Translations under genes and position numbers: made by a program
Origin: Glycomyces xiaoerkulensis
GTDB lineage: Bacteria; Actinomycetota; Actinomycetes; Mycobacteriales; Micromonosporaceae
Length of the DNA: 64,000 bases
Reading direction: 5' to 3'
NCBI RefSeq assembly: GCF_002798405.1
Contig: NZ_PGGV01000033.1
Coordinates: forward strand, 62,001-126,000
Notes under the pieces: model-generated
What the model was told of the DNA's origin: nothing
Database searches by the model: none
The model's input: only the letters and a program-made list of their open reading frames with translations
Shown here: positions 11,391 to 19,498 of the stretch, piece after piece
Layout of the letters: each line of letters opens with the position of its first letter
How positions within the stretch are numbered: position 1 is the first letter of the stretch

Positions 11391-11926
11391 GCGCGACGCC
11401 CTCCGGACGAGATTCGGTGTGGCCGGGCCGCACGTGCGGAGTTCTCCGTATCTCCTCGATTCACGACCGGGGTTGGTCACGGTCCGGGTCGTGGATCACT
11501 TCGACGGGCGCGCCACGGGTGCGTGGATTCCTTCAGAAGCGACCGGACCGTGGACGTCCTCGGGCCAAGGGAACCGAGGGGACACGACCACTAGAAGGCG
11601 GCTGAGATTCGGCGGGGAGCCGCTGCCGGCACTGCCGCGAAACCCGTTGAGGCCGAGGGAACGTGGGAGGGAATTGGTCGGGAGACCGCAGTTCCTGACA
11701 CCGGCTGGCGCTGCTCGACACGTTCTAGCCCCAGGACTCGCAGTCAACCGGGTGAGTGGCGACAGGACAACTGCGGCCTCCCGCACAAAGAATTCTGGCG
11801 CATTCACTGAATGGGGTCAAGGCCCCAGGTTCGCTTCATTCTGTCGGGTAGCCGACAGTTCACTTCACATCGGTCACGGAGAGTGATAATTTCGGGAGTT
11901 GGGCAAGCGCTTCACAAGCCATCCAC
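11391..11926. other. 536-base gap between convergent genes
   Basis: Tail-to-tail spacer between the channel gene and thrC. Open frames here (for example 11419-11886) lack any recognisable protein character. Visible structure is limited to an inverted repeat CACGACC...GGTCGTG near 11462-11492, GGGG/CCCC near 11814-11827, and the palindrome at 11841-11858. No terminator with a T run was found. Confidence 0.5.
11841..11858. repeat. Palindrome CTGTCGG-N4-CCGACAG, copy 1
   Basis: An 18-base perfect inverted repeat with central GTAG, in the spacer 69 bases past the thrC stop. The same sequence with one changed base occurs at 17757-17774. It could be a shared protein-binding site or a terminator stem; no T run follows on either strand. 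Confidence 0.6.
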
Positions 11927-13189
11927 TCAGGATCCCAACAGGCCCGACTCCCGTGCCGACTTCAGCGACGGCTTCACGGTGTGCGTGGGTCCCACCAGGG
12001 AAGATACCGCATCCAGGGTCTTGAGTCCGTCGCCGGTGTTGTAGATGACGGTCTCCGCTTCGGGGTCCAACTGCCCCGATTCCAGAAGCTTACGGAGCGT
12101 AGCCACCACGACCCCGCCGGCCGTTTCAGCGAAAACTCCCGTCGTGGAGGCGAGCAGCTTGATACCGTCCCGGATCTCGTCGTCGGTCACCTTCGCCATG
12201 CCGCCACCGGTCGACCGGCACGCCTCGATGGCGTACGGACCGGCCGCGGGGTCGCCGATGTTGAGGCTCTTGGCGATCCCGGTCGGTTTGACCGGGGTGA
12301 TGACGTCGGTCCCGGCACCGTATGCATCGGCGATCGGGCTGCATCCGGCCGACTGGGCGCCGAAGACCCGGACCTTGCCGGGGTCGGTCAGCCCGATCTC
12401 GGCGGTCTCGTCGAAGGCCTTGTGGATCTTGGTCAGCAGCTCGCCGGAGGCCATCGGCACCACCGCCTGCTCGGGCAGGCGCCAGCCGAGCTGCTCGGCG
12501 ACCTCGTAGCCGAGGGTCTTCGAACCCTCCGCGTAGTAGGGCCGGATGTTGACGTTGACGAACGCGGTGTTCTCGAACTCGTCGGTCTCGGTCAGCTCCG
12601 AGCACAGTCGGTTCACATCGTCGTAGGAGCCCTCGACGGCCACCAGTTGGCCGCCGTAGACGGCGGTCTGCACGATCTTGCCCGGCTCCAGGTCGTGGGG
12701 GACGAACACGGTCGAGGGGATGCCGGCGCGGGCGGCGTGCGCGGCCACCGAGTTGGCGAGGTTCCCGGTCGACGCGCAGGCGAAGCGGTCGAAGCCGAGC
12801 TTGACCGCGGCCGACACGGCCGTGGAGACCACCCGGTCCTTGAACGAATGGGTGGGGTTGGCGCTGTCGTCCTTGACCCACAGCTTCCGCATCCCCAGGG
12901 CCCGCGCGAGGTGGGGGGCGTCGATCAGCGGCGTCAGGCCGGGATCGAGGGTGACCCGGTCGGCCGGGTCGACGCCGACCGGCAGGAGCGGGGCGTACCG
13001 CCAGAGGTTCTGCGGACCGGCCTCGATGCGCTCGCGGGTCACTCCCGCGAGCGCGGCGGTGTCGTAGTCGACCTCGAGCGGCCCGAAACAGTGCCAGCAG
13101 GCATGCTGGGCGACCAGGTCGTAGGTGGCGCCGCAGTTGCGGCAGGCGAGACCCTTGGCAGGCGAGTCGGTGACGACCATGTTGGACAT
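11927..13189 (-). CDS. thrC: Threonine synthase
   Basis: 420-residue PLP enzyme converting O-phosphohomoserine to threonine, the last step of the pathway. An N-terminal zinc-ribbon-like part carries Cys pairs at 16/19 and 31/34. The PLP lysine is K117 in NPTHSFKDR, the phosphate loop is STGNLANSVAA, and a glycine-rich ESTGGGMAK-like segment lies near the C-terminus. The ATG at 13189 follows a GGGAGGAG ribosome site. That ribosome site abuts the closing stem of a SAM riboswitch, so translation is probably controlled by S-adenosylmethionine. The gene is separate from hom and thrB, which are not in the window. Confidence 0.95.
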   Translation of the reverse strand: MSNMVVTDSPAKGLACRNCGATYDLVAQHACWHCFGPLEVDYDTAALAGVTRERIEAGPQNLWRYAPLLPVGVDPADRVTLDPGLTPLIDAPHLARALGMRKLWVKDDSANPTHSFKDRVVSTAVSAAVKLGFDRFACASTGNLANSVAAHAARAGIPSTVFVPHDLEPGKIVQTAVYGGQLVAVEGSYDDVNRLCSELTETDEFENTAFVNVNIRPYYAEGSKTLGYEVAEQLGWRLPEQAVVPMASGELLTKIHKAFDETAEIGLTDPGKVRVFGAQSAGCSPIADAYGAGTDVITPVKPTGIAKSLNIGDPAAGPYAIEACRSTGGGMAKVTDDEIRDGIKLLASTTGVFAETAGGVVVATLRKLLESGQLDPEAETVIYNTGDGLKTLDAVSSLVGPTHTVKPSLKSARESGLLGS

Positions 13190-13204
13190 GCGAGAAGGCT
13201 CCTC

Positions 13205-13312
13205 CCTCATCTTCCCCGCTTGGCGGGCCGGAATTGGCACCTGCCGACATGAGAGCCGCCGGTGGTTGCCGCAGCGTCGTCGGGCCGGACCCCTCAGCTG
13301 CTCTGGATGAAG
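13205..13312 (-). promoter_or_regulatory. SAM-I (S-box) riboswitch in the thrC leader
   Basis: Minus-strand RNA with the S-box landmarks in order: P1 5' strand CTTCATC (13306-13312), an AGAG element, GAGGG...CGGCCCGACGA, GCGGCAACC, then AGGTGCCAATTCC, and the P1 3' strand GATGAGG (13205-13211), giving 7 pairs with one G-U. P1 ends directly against the GGGAGGAG ribosome site of thrC, so SAM binding should hide the site. No terminator hairpin is seen between it and the gene, which favours translational control. The core matches SAM-I rather than SAM-IV. Confidence 0.85.
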
Positions 13313-13322
13313 TACGACGCGA

Positions 13323-13352
13323 ATGCTACGGGCGTGCGGCCGAAGGCGGCAA
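13323..13352 (-). promoter_or_regulatory. Candidate thrC promoter
   Basis: Minus strand TTGCCG (13347-13352) and TAGCAT (13323-13328) lie 18 bases apart. The implied start falls a few bases before the riboswitch P1, which supports both assignments. Confidence 0.55.
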
Positions 13353-13425
13353 CCGAAGTTCCATGGAGTGGAACCCGAGGCAGGACCGCGAAGCGGCGTC
13401 GCCGAGCGAACGCGAACGGTTCATG

Positions 13426-13458
13426 ATCCTACAGGATATATCCTATTTCCTATAGGAT
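13426..13458. repeat. AT-rich TCCTATAGGA hairpin, copy 1
   Basis: On the minus strand ATCCTATAGGA pairs with TCCTGTAGGAT (one G-U) around an 11-base loop. It lies 4 bases past the folP stop and before the thrC promoter, so it could end the folP transcript. Related copies are at 30902-30936 and 52276-52301; all stand out as AT-rich islands. Confidence 0.8.
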
Positions 13459-13462
13459 TCGC

Positions 13463-14302
13463 TCAGGCGGCGTGCTTGGTCTCGAGCCACACCGCCCTGG
13501 CGTCGGCGGTGCCGGCCACGTCGTGGACCCGCACGCCCCACGCCCCGGCCTCGAACGCCAGCACCGAGGTGGCGAGCGTCGCGGCCTCCCGCTGCCCGAC
13601 CGGCCGCAGCTTGCCGCTCTCGTCGGCCAGCAGCCGGCCCAGGTACGACTTGCGCGAGGAGGCGAACAGCACCGGATAGCCCAGCGCCACGAACTCGTGC
13701 AGCCGCGCCGACAGCCGCCAATTGTGCTCGGGGGACTTCGCGAAGCCGAGACCCGGATCGATCACGAGCCGACTCGCGTCCACCCCCGACTCCAGCGCCG
13801 CCTCGACGCGGTCCTCCAGCTCGGCCTTCACATCGGCCACCACGTTCTCGTACTGCGCGAGCCGCTGCATGTCGCGCGAATGACCGCGCCAGTGCATCAG
13901 GATCCACCGCACCCCCGCGTCGGCGACCACCCCGGCCATGTCCGGATCGGCCAGACCGCCCGAGACGTCGTTGACCACGCTCGCCCCGGCCTCGATCGCG
14001 GCCGAGGCCACCGCGGCCCGGGTGGTGTCGATCGAGACGGTCAGGCCCCGCTCGGCCAGCGCGGACACCACGTCGACGACCCGGGAGGCCTCGGTGGCGG
14101 CGTCGACCCGATCGGCTCCCGGCCGGGTGGACTCCCCGCCGACGTCGATCATGTCGGCCCCCTCGGCGGCCATCTGCTCGCCGTGTCCCACCGCGTCGGC
14201 GAAATCGAGGTAGCGCCCGCCGTCGGAGAAGGAATCGGGGGTGACGTTGAGGATTCCCATGATCCGGGGCGCGGCCGGAGCGGTGTCGTCTGGTGCGGTC
14301 AC
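13463..14302 (-). CDS. folP: Dihydropteroate synthase
   Basis: 279-residue folate enzyme joining p-aminobenzoate to the dihydropterin. The motifs are in the usual order: MGILNVTPDSFSDGG, DVGGESTRPGA, SIDTTRA, VNDVSGG, DPGLGFAKSPEHN and SSRKSYLG. The GTG at 14302 gives the family's normal length. It is not next to folE, folB or folK, so it may be a second copy like the folP2 type of other actinobacteria; it nevertheless keeps the full motif set. It lies 41 bases after the propeller protein gene on the same strand and may belong to that transcript. Confidence 0.93.
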   Translation of the reverse strand: MTAPDDTAPAAPRIMGILNVTPDSFSDGGRYLDFADAVGHGEQMAAEGADMIDVGGESTRPGADRVDAATEASRVVDVVSALAERGLTVSIDTTRAAVASAAIEAGASVVNDVSGGLADPDMAGVVADAGVRWILMHWRGHSRDMQRLAQYENVVADVKAELEDRVEAALESGVDASRLVIDPGLGFAKSPEHNWRLSARLHEFVALGYPVLFASSRKSYLGRLLADESGKLRPVGQREAATLATSVLAFEAGAWGVRVHDVAGTADARAVWLETKHAA

Positions 14303-14343
14303 GATCCCGACCGTACCCCCGGCCCTCCGCCGGACGAACCCGA

Positions 14344-15435
14344 TCAAGACAGGTCGGTGAGGTCCAGCACGTGCCATCGGAGCAGCCCGCCCGAGCCGGT
14401 CGACCACCACAGCCGCCGCGTGTCGGCGCCGGTCCTCCCCGCCGCGGAGGCGACCAGGTAGGTATCGGCGCTTTCGAGGTCGAACAGCGTCAGGCGCGAC
14501 CCGTCCCCGGCGGCCGCGGTCGACTCTTCAAGCGCCTCAAAGCGGTCGATCAGGCCGACGTCCGTCGAGACCGCGGAGGCGAACCCCTCGGCCACCGTCA
14601 CCCGCTCCGTCCCGTCCGGACGGACCAGGTCCACCCGGGAGCCGTCGCCGGCCGTGACCACGATGCGGCACCACGTCGCCGAGCACATCGCCAACTCGTC
14701 CCGCCCTGCCGGCAGCAGGATCTCTGCGTCCCCGTCGGTGCGCACCAGCTCGGTCCCGCCGACCGCGTCGGAACCGGCGCCGGTCAGCCACGGCCACGCC
14801 GCGGCCCGCCACGCCCCCTCGCGGCCGACCACCTCGACCTCGCCGCCGCCGACGCCGATCGAGCGATGCTCGGTGACGCGCTCGCCGCCGCGGGCGCTGG
14901 CCAGCCAGTGGAGCTGCTCGGCCGCGAACTGGAGGTCGTAGGCGCTCCCGGACACGACCACATCGCCGGTGTCGGCGGTGAGGGACTCGGCCGGTGCCGG
15001 GCGGCCGTCGGACCCGCGCTCGGCGGTCCACAGCTCCGACACCACCCGTCCCGATTCGTCCGGTGTGGACTCGATCCAGGCCAGGCGCCGCTCGGTCGCG
15101 GCGGCGGCGACCACGCCCGGGACGCCACCGGGCTCGGCGACGACGCTCGCGCTCGCCTTCGGGCCCGCCCCGGCACGCTCGACATAGAGGAGCCTGCCGT
15201 CCTCGTCGGTGCCGAGCGCGATCCGGTCGTCCAGGAACGACAGCGGCTCCCACGGTTCGCCGCCGACCGTCCCGGGCCAGTCGACCGGTTCCAGATCCCA
15301 GGTCTCCCAGACCGTCGGCGCCCGGTCGGCCACCGGAGCGGTGACCGCTGCCTCCCGTTCGGGCGGCGGCCAGACCAGCCAGGCGACGGCGAGCACCATC
15401 GCACCGGCGAGCGTGAGCCGTTGAGGATGACGCAT
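14344..15435 (-). CDS. Membrane-anchored beta-propeller-like protein
   Basis: 363 residues. One N-terminal hydrophobic helix (LAGAMVLAVAWLVW) acts as a signal anchor. The rest is an exported domain made of repeated short strands with alternating Trp, Arg and acidic residues (RLLYVERAG, RRLAWIEST, RLWWSTG), like TolB or WD-type propellers. No enzyme motif is visible. Its start codon follows the stop of the HAD phosphatase gene without a gap, so the two are surely co-transcribed. Function unknown. Confidence 0.7.
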   Translation of the reverse strand: MRHPQRLTLAGAMVLAVAWLVWPPPEREAAVTAPVADRAPTVWETWDLEPVDWPGTVGGEPWEPLSFLDDRIALGTDEDGRLLYVERAGAGPKASASVVAEPGGVPGVVAAAATERRLAWIESTPDESGRVVSELWTAERGSDGRPAPAESLTADTGDVVVSGSAYDLQFAAEQLHWLASARGGERVTEHRSIGVGGGEVEVVGREGAWRAAAWPWLTGAGSDAVGGTELVRTDGDAEILLPAGRDELAMCSATWCRIVVTAGDGSRVDLVRPDGTERVTVAEGFASAVSTDVGLIDRFEALEESTAAAGDGSRLTLFDLESADTYLVASAAGRTGADTRRLWWSTGSGGLLRWHVLDLTDLS

Positions 15436-16335
15436 CTACTCGCGTTCGCGTCCCCGCAGCAGATACAGCAGTCCGGCGGCGACGCCCGCGGCGGCGGCCG
15501 ACGGCAGGGCCAGCCGGGCGGCGCGGCGCCCGCGCCGGTAATCGAAGACCGGCCAGCCGTGGTGGCGGGCCTGGCGGGCCAGGCGCGTGTCCGGATTGAC
15601 CGCGATGGCCCTGCCGACCTTGCGCAGCATCGGAAGGTCGTTGGCCGAATCGGAATAGGCGGTGCAGTCCGACAGGTCGAGCCGCCGCTCGGCCGCCAGG
15701 GCGGCGATGCCGGCGGCCTTGGCCGGGCCGTGCATGAGGTCGCCGACCAGGCGGCCGGTGTAGCAGCCGTCGGCGACCTCGGCGATCGTGCCGAGGGCGC
15801 CGGTGAGCCCGAGCCGGGCGGCGATGACCTCGGCCAGTTCGATGGGGCTGGCGGTCACCAGCCACACCTCCTGGTCGAGTTCGAGGTGCCGTTCGGCCAG
15901 GCGCTGCACGGGAGCCAGGATGCGCGGGGAGATGTCGCGGTCCACGACCTCCTCGCACAGCCGCCGCATCTCCGCGACCGGGAAGCCGGCCACGAGCTCC
16001 AGAGCCGAGGACTTGACCGACTGCATGTGGCCCCGGTGCTCGGTCCCCTGGACCTTGAAGCGGGCCTGCTTCCAGGCGAAACCGGCGATGTCGCGGCCGG
16101 AGAGCACGCCGCGCCGGGCGAGCCCGCGCGCCAGCCAGTAGATCGAGGCACCGTGCATGAAGGTGTTGTCGACGTCGAAGAACGCGGCGATGGGCCGGCG
16201 GGCGCTCTCGTCGTCGCCGGGCGCGCCGGGCTGGACTACGACGCTCTGGTGTCGCGCGACGCTGCGCCCGCCGACCCGCGGGGCCGACGGACGGGGGACG
16301 CAAGAGGCGCTGATGGAAGCCTCGATCTCAGACAC
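15436..16335 (-). CDS. HAD-IB family phosphatase (SerB-like)
   Basis: 299-residue HAD-superfamily hydrolase. Motif I is AFFDVDNTFMHG at about residue 50; motif II is LVTASP; motif III/IV is SDSANDLPML. These give the nucleophilic Asp and Mg2+ ligands. The C-terminus has a hydrophobic helix (LALPSAAAAGVAAGLLYLL) that may tether it to the membrane. Related proteins range from phosphoserine phosphatase to CicA-like enzymes, so the substrate is open. It starts at GTG 16335 and runs straight into the propeller gene. Confidence 0.85.
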   Translation of the reverse strand: MSEIEASISASCVPRPSAPRVGGRSVARHQSVVVQPGAPGDDESARRPIAAFFDVDNTFMHGASIYWLARGLARRGVLSGRDIAGFAWKQARFKVQGTEHRGHMQSVKSSALELVAGFPVAEMRRLCEEVVDRDISPRILAPVQRLAERHLELDQEVWLVTASPIELAEVIAARLGLTGALGTIAEVADGCYTGRLVGDLMHGPAKAAGIAALAAERRLDLSDCTAYSDSANDLPMLRKVGRAIAVNPDTRLARQARHHGWPVFDYRRGRRAARLALPSAAAAGVAAGLLYLLRGRERE

Positions 16336-16460
16336 CCTGAAAGCCTACCGGTCGAAGACGGACGCCCTGTAACGCTCGTTCGCGCGCCCGGTGAACTTCG
16401 CGTGTGAGCCCGGTGACGCGCGCGAGCGAACCGCGCGCTCCGGGCCGCCGCGAGCGGGCC

Positions 16461-17621
16461 TCAGCCGAGCAGGTCCGACACGACGCCCGACACATCGTCG
16501 AGCACGCCCTCGTCCTCGACCTCGTCGTCACCGGAGTCCTCGTCGTCGGCGGGAGAAGAGGACTCGTCCGGCTCCGGCGCGTCGCTCGTCTCGTCCGCGC
16601 TCGAGTCGGACGAGACCTCGGCTTCCGGTTCCCGGTCCTCACCGCCGGGCTCGGAGCCCGGCTCAGACCCGTCGGGCTCGGTCTCGCCCGAGCCCGGGTC
16701 GCCGGATCCGGCGCCGTCGCTCCCGTCGGGGCCGGCGCACTCGCCGGGCAGCGGACCGAGCAGATCGTCGGGGCCGCCGGAGGCGGTGCAACCGAGCGAC
16801 TCGCGCAGCTCCACCGACCTGACCGCCGCCGACTCCAGCAGCTCCAGCAGGTCCTCCGCGGCCTCCCCGGCCTCCCCGTCGAGGTCGGCCACCAGGTCCT
16901 CGAGCGCCCAGCGGTGCTCGTTGGCGAACAGGTCGACATAGTCGAGCGGGTCCTCCTCGCCCCGCTCCACCGCCAGCGACCCCAGCAGCGAGGTGCCGTC
17001 GCGCACCTCGCCCGCGGCGTCGTCGAGCGCCCGGGCCACGGCCTCGTCGTCGCCGGCGACGGCCTCGGCCTCCTGGATGCGGGTGCGCGCGAACTCCAGG
17101 TGGAGCTGGCCCCGGCCGAGGTCGTTGCCGGCCAGCGCCAACTGGGCGCGCTCGGTGGACCGTTTGACCTCGTACAACGTCTCGCCGGGCAGTGCGTCGC
17201 CGGAGGCCGCCGACACCCCGGAGATCGCGACGGTGCCGGTCAGCAGCGCGGCGATGATCGCCATCCGCCTGCCGCCCCTGGGGCGCCGCGGGAACAGCTC
17301 GCCGACGACCGGCGGCCGCTCGGATTCGGGCACGGACGCGCTGGCGCGGTGGCGCGCGGTGGCGCCGATGCCCTCGGCGCCGGCGACGGCCATCAGCCGC
17401 CGCCGCGTGGCCTCGCGCCACCGGTCCGACGGGGCGGCGGCGGCCGCGGCCTGCTCACCGAGATCTTCCAGCCGTTCGGTGACGTGGAGTAGTTCGGCGA
17501 GCTCTGTATCTGAAGTACCCGATGCGCGAGCACTGCGGCTCGGTTGAGGGTGGGCGGACGGGTCGGAATCAAGCCGACTGGCGAACGCGTCCGCGCGCCG
17601 GCGCTCCAAGGGATTGAGCAT
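16461..17621 (-). CDS. Single-pass membrane protein with DUF5667-like domain, probable anti-sigma factor (RsbN-like)
   Basis: 386 residues. A cytoplasmic part of about 115 residues contains helices (TELAELLHVTERLEDLGEQ) able to bind a sigma factor. One membrane helix (MAIIAALLTGTVAISGVSA, about 120-140) follows, then an extracytoplasmic DUF5667-type segment (LPGETLYEVKRSTERAQLAL) and a long Ser/Asp/Glu/Pro tail. In Streptomyces the anti-sigma factor RsbN is a single-pass protein encoded beside bldN; this gene lies directly downstream of the BldN-like gene on the same strand. That supports, but does not prove, the role. The ATG at 17621 is preferred; GTG at 17624 and 17633 are alternatives. 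Confidence 0.75.
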   Translation of the reverse strand: MLNPLERRRADAFASRLDSDPSAHPQPSRSARASGTSDTELAELLHVTERLEDLGEQAAAAAAPSDRWREATRRRLMAVAGAEGIGATARHRASASVPESERPPVVGELFPRRPRGGRRMAIIAALLTGTVAISGVSAASGDALPGETLYEVKRSTERAQLALAGNDLGRGQLHLEFARTRIQEAEAVAGDDEAVARALDDAAGEVRDGTSLLGSLAVERGEEDPLDYVDLFANEHRWALEDLVADLDGEAGEAAEDLLELLESAAVRSVELRESLGCTASGGPDDLLGPLPGECAGPDGSDGAGSGDPGSGETEPDGSEPGSEPGGEDREPEAEVSSDSSADETSDAPEPDESSSPADDEDSGDDEVEDEGVLDDVSGVVSDLLG

Positions 17622-17756
17622 CACCGGGCACACCCCCTCTCACTGCATGGTTCGGGCACTTGTACCTAGAACAACGCACGAATAGCCCCTGAGGTTACGG
17701 TCTGGCCTGGCGGCGTCTGACGTGGTCTGGGCCTCATCGCCCAGGTAGATCGGCTG

Positions 17757-17774
17757 CTGTCGGGTATCCGACAG
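17757..17774. repeat. Palindrome CTGTCGG-N4-CCGACAG, copy 2
   Basis: Differs from the 11841-11858 copy only in the central tetramer (GTAT against GTAG). It lies between the sigma factor stop and the anti-sigma-like gene, about 135 bases upstream of the latter's start. It could be an operator or a stem ending the sigma transcript. Confidence 0.6.
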
Positions 17775-17797
17775 TCACTGGTCCGGTCCGCGGCCGT

Positions 17798-18640
17798 TCA
17801 GCCGCGGAAGCCCTCGGGCAGGAGCCGGGCGAGGGTGCGGACCGCCCGGTACTGCAGGGCTTTGACCGCCCCCTCGTTCTTGTCCATGGTTCGGGCGGTC
17901 TCGGCGACCGTGAAGCCCTGGAGGAACCGCAGGACGATGCATTCCTGCTGGTCGGGGTTGAGCTTCTTGACGGCGGTGAGGAGGGTGGCGTTGGTGAGCC
18001 GCTCCAGCGCCGCGGTCTCCGGCGAGTTCGTGGGGTCGGTTTCGGGCGAGTCGGCGCCGAGCACGTCCGGCTTGGCGATCTCGAGCCGGTAGCGGCCGGA
18101 CTTGAAGTGGTCGACCACCAGGTTCCGCGCGATCGTCACCAGCCACGCCCCGAAGGCCCGGCCCTGCCAGGAGAAACTGGAGATCCGCCGCAGCGCCCGC
18201 AGGAAGGTCTCGGAGGCGAGGTCCTCGGCGAGCTGCGCGTTGTTCACGCGGAAGTAGATGTAGCGGTAGACCGTCTCGCTGTAGCGGTCGTAGATGTCGC
18301 CGAAGGCCCCGGCGTCGCCTGCCTGTGCCCGTGCGACCAGCGCGGCGACCTCTTCGCCGTCGACCCGGTCCTCGGTCTCGCGGCGGTGCCCGTCACCGGG
18401 CGGGGACGCCTCGGCGGTCCGGCCGGTGGCCCCGATGCGGGCCCGCTCCTGTTCGGCGGTGCCGGTGTCGAGACTCAGCACCGCCCACAGTGCATGCCGC
18501 AGCCGCTCCAGGCCCCCGGCCGCCTCGCGGGGTGCGGCACCGACGAGCGAGACGCCGTGCCGTTCAGGGGCGTGTGGTTCGGTGAGCATTGCCAACTGAT
18601 GGCTCGCAAGCGCCGCCGTGGCTGGTGCAGTACCGGACAC
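17798..18640 (-). CDS. bldN: ECF-type RNA polymerase sigma factor, BldN-like
   Basis: 280 residues. Sigma region 2 (residues about 115-180) includes DIYDRYSETVYRYIYFRV and SETFLRALRRI with WQGRAFGAWLVTIARNLVVDHFKSGR; region 4 includes LNPDQQECIVLRFLQGFTVAETARTMDKNEGA-type helix-turn-helix. The near-identical wording to Streptomyces BldN, from memory, is strong. About 100 residues precede region 2; in Streptomyces a similar extension is a pro-sequence removed by proteolysis. The GTG at 18640 has AGGAGG six bases upstream, so the long N-terminus is really translated. BldN drives aerial-growth genes in Streptomyces. Confidence 0.92.
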   Translation of the reverse strand: MSGTAPATAALASHQLAMLTEPHAPERHGVSLVGAAPREAAGGLERLRHALWAVLSLDTGTAEQERARIGATGRTAEASPPGDGHRRETEDRVDGEEVAALVARAQAGDAGAFGDIYDRYSETVYRYIYFRVNNAQLAEDLASETFLRALRRISSFSWQGRAFGAWLVTIARNLVVDHFKSGRYRLEIAKPDVLGADSPETDPTNSPETAALERLTNATLLTAVKKLNPDQQECIVLRFLQGFTVAETARTMDKNEGAVKALQYRAVRTLARLLPEGFRG

Positions 18641-18924
18641 TATTGGCCTCCTCGTGTGAGGGGTCGGGCCGAGTCATGCGATCGGGTCCCGCAGGGACTG
18701 ACCCGGCTGAGTCTAGGAATCGCGTCGGCCTGCGAGGGGGATTTGGAGTCGGCGTGTCGCTGTGAGTGACGGTCGCGGCCATGTCGATGCAGGCGCCCGG
18801 AGCGGGGCGCGGCGTATCCTTGTTCGCGGGGGCGGAATCCCACCATTGCCTCCCCAGTCGTTCAGCGGTCCGATGGATCGAACTTGGCTCTGGGTCAATC
18901 GTGATCGAGGAATGACAGAGCGTG

Positions 18925-18941
18925 TCGCACAAACGGTGCGA
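18925..18941. promoter_or_regulatory. Inverted repeat TCGCAC-N5-GTGCGA
   Basis: A perfect 6-base-arm repeat in the spacer between the divergent sigma factor and glutaredoxin-like genes, 37 bases before the latter's start. It could be an operator for either; no regulator can be named. Confidence 0.35.
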
Positions 18942-18977
18942 TCGTCCGGATGGTTTTCCGCGAGCCGGAGGGTGCGA

Positions 18978-19220
18978 GTGAACAGGCTGACACTGCTGAC
19001 TACAAAGGATTGTCATCTCTGCGGAGAGGCGCGCGCCGACCTGGAGGCGGTCAGCCGGTCCGCCGGCGTCGCCTGGACCGAGATCGACGTCGCCACCGAT
19101 CCGGACCTGGCCCGCGAGTACGGCGACCGGCTGCCGGTGGTCCTGCTCGACGGTGCCGAGCACGGCTACTGGGAGGTCGACGTCGACCGGCTCGAGCGCG
19201 ACCTGGCCGCGAGCGCCTGA
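18978..19220 (+). CDS. Glutaredoxin-like (thioredoxin-fold) protein
   Basis: 80-residue protein with the redox pair CHLC at residues 11-14 after a short first strand (LTLLTTKD), the cis-Pro turn RLPVVLLDG and a final acidic helix. It is a DUF836-type glutaredoxin-like fold. The GTG at 18978 has GGAGGG upstream. It sits ahead of rex and the heme genes, as in other actinobacteria I recall. It probably acts in cytoplasmic thiol redox; its partner is unknown. Confidence 0.85.
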   Translation: MNRLTLLTTKDCHLCGEARADLEAVSRSAGVAWTEIDVATDPDLAREYGDRLPVVLLDGAEHGYWEVDVDRLERDLAASA

Positions 19221-19498
19221 GCCGCCCCGCCCGGCCGGGCGGCGACGCGCCGAGGAATTTCCAATTCGTCCCCGTTCGGGCGGTCCGGGGGAGAATCGGG
19301 ACGACGGCGACTCGCCGGGCGGCACCGAAGGTCCGGTACAGCCGAGCTGCGCTCGGCGAAACGGGGGTGCACCGGATCGACGCCCGCGAGTCGCCTCGAC
19401 CACGCCCTGCCGGGACATGGTGAGCATTGCCTGTGCGACCCGGCCCGCGGCCGACGTCCTAAGCTGAGTAACTCATCACGACGACGCGGCTCGACGGA

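Noticed and set aside
11419..11886. Possible 155-residue protein in the channel-thrC spacer
   Set aside because: No ribosome site, no recognisable domain, irregular composition; overlapping frames on the other strand look equally good.
12126..13250. Alternative long reading frame over thrC on the minus strand
   Set aside because: Arg/Pro-rich frame-shifted shadow; threonine synthase motifs are in the other frame with a ribosome site and riboswitch.
18745..18775. Weak BldD-box-like sequence upstream of the sigma factor gene
   Set aside because: At least three mismatches to the BldD consensus I recall; not supportable.
19221..19498. Search for a Rex operator in front of rex
   Set aside because: No TTGTGA-N6-TCACAA-like site was found, so autoregulation is not claimed.
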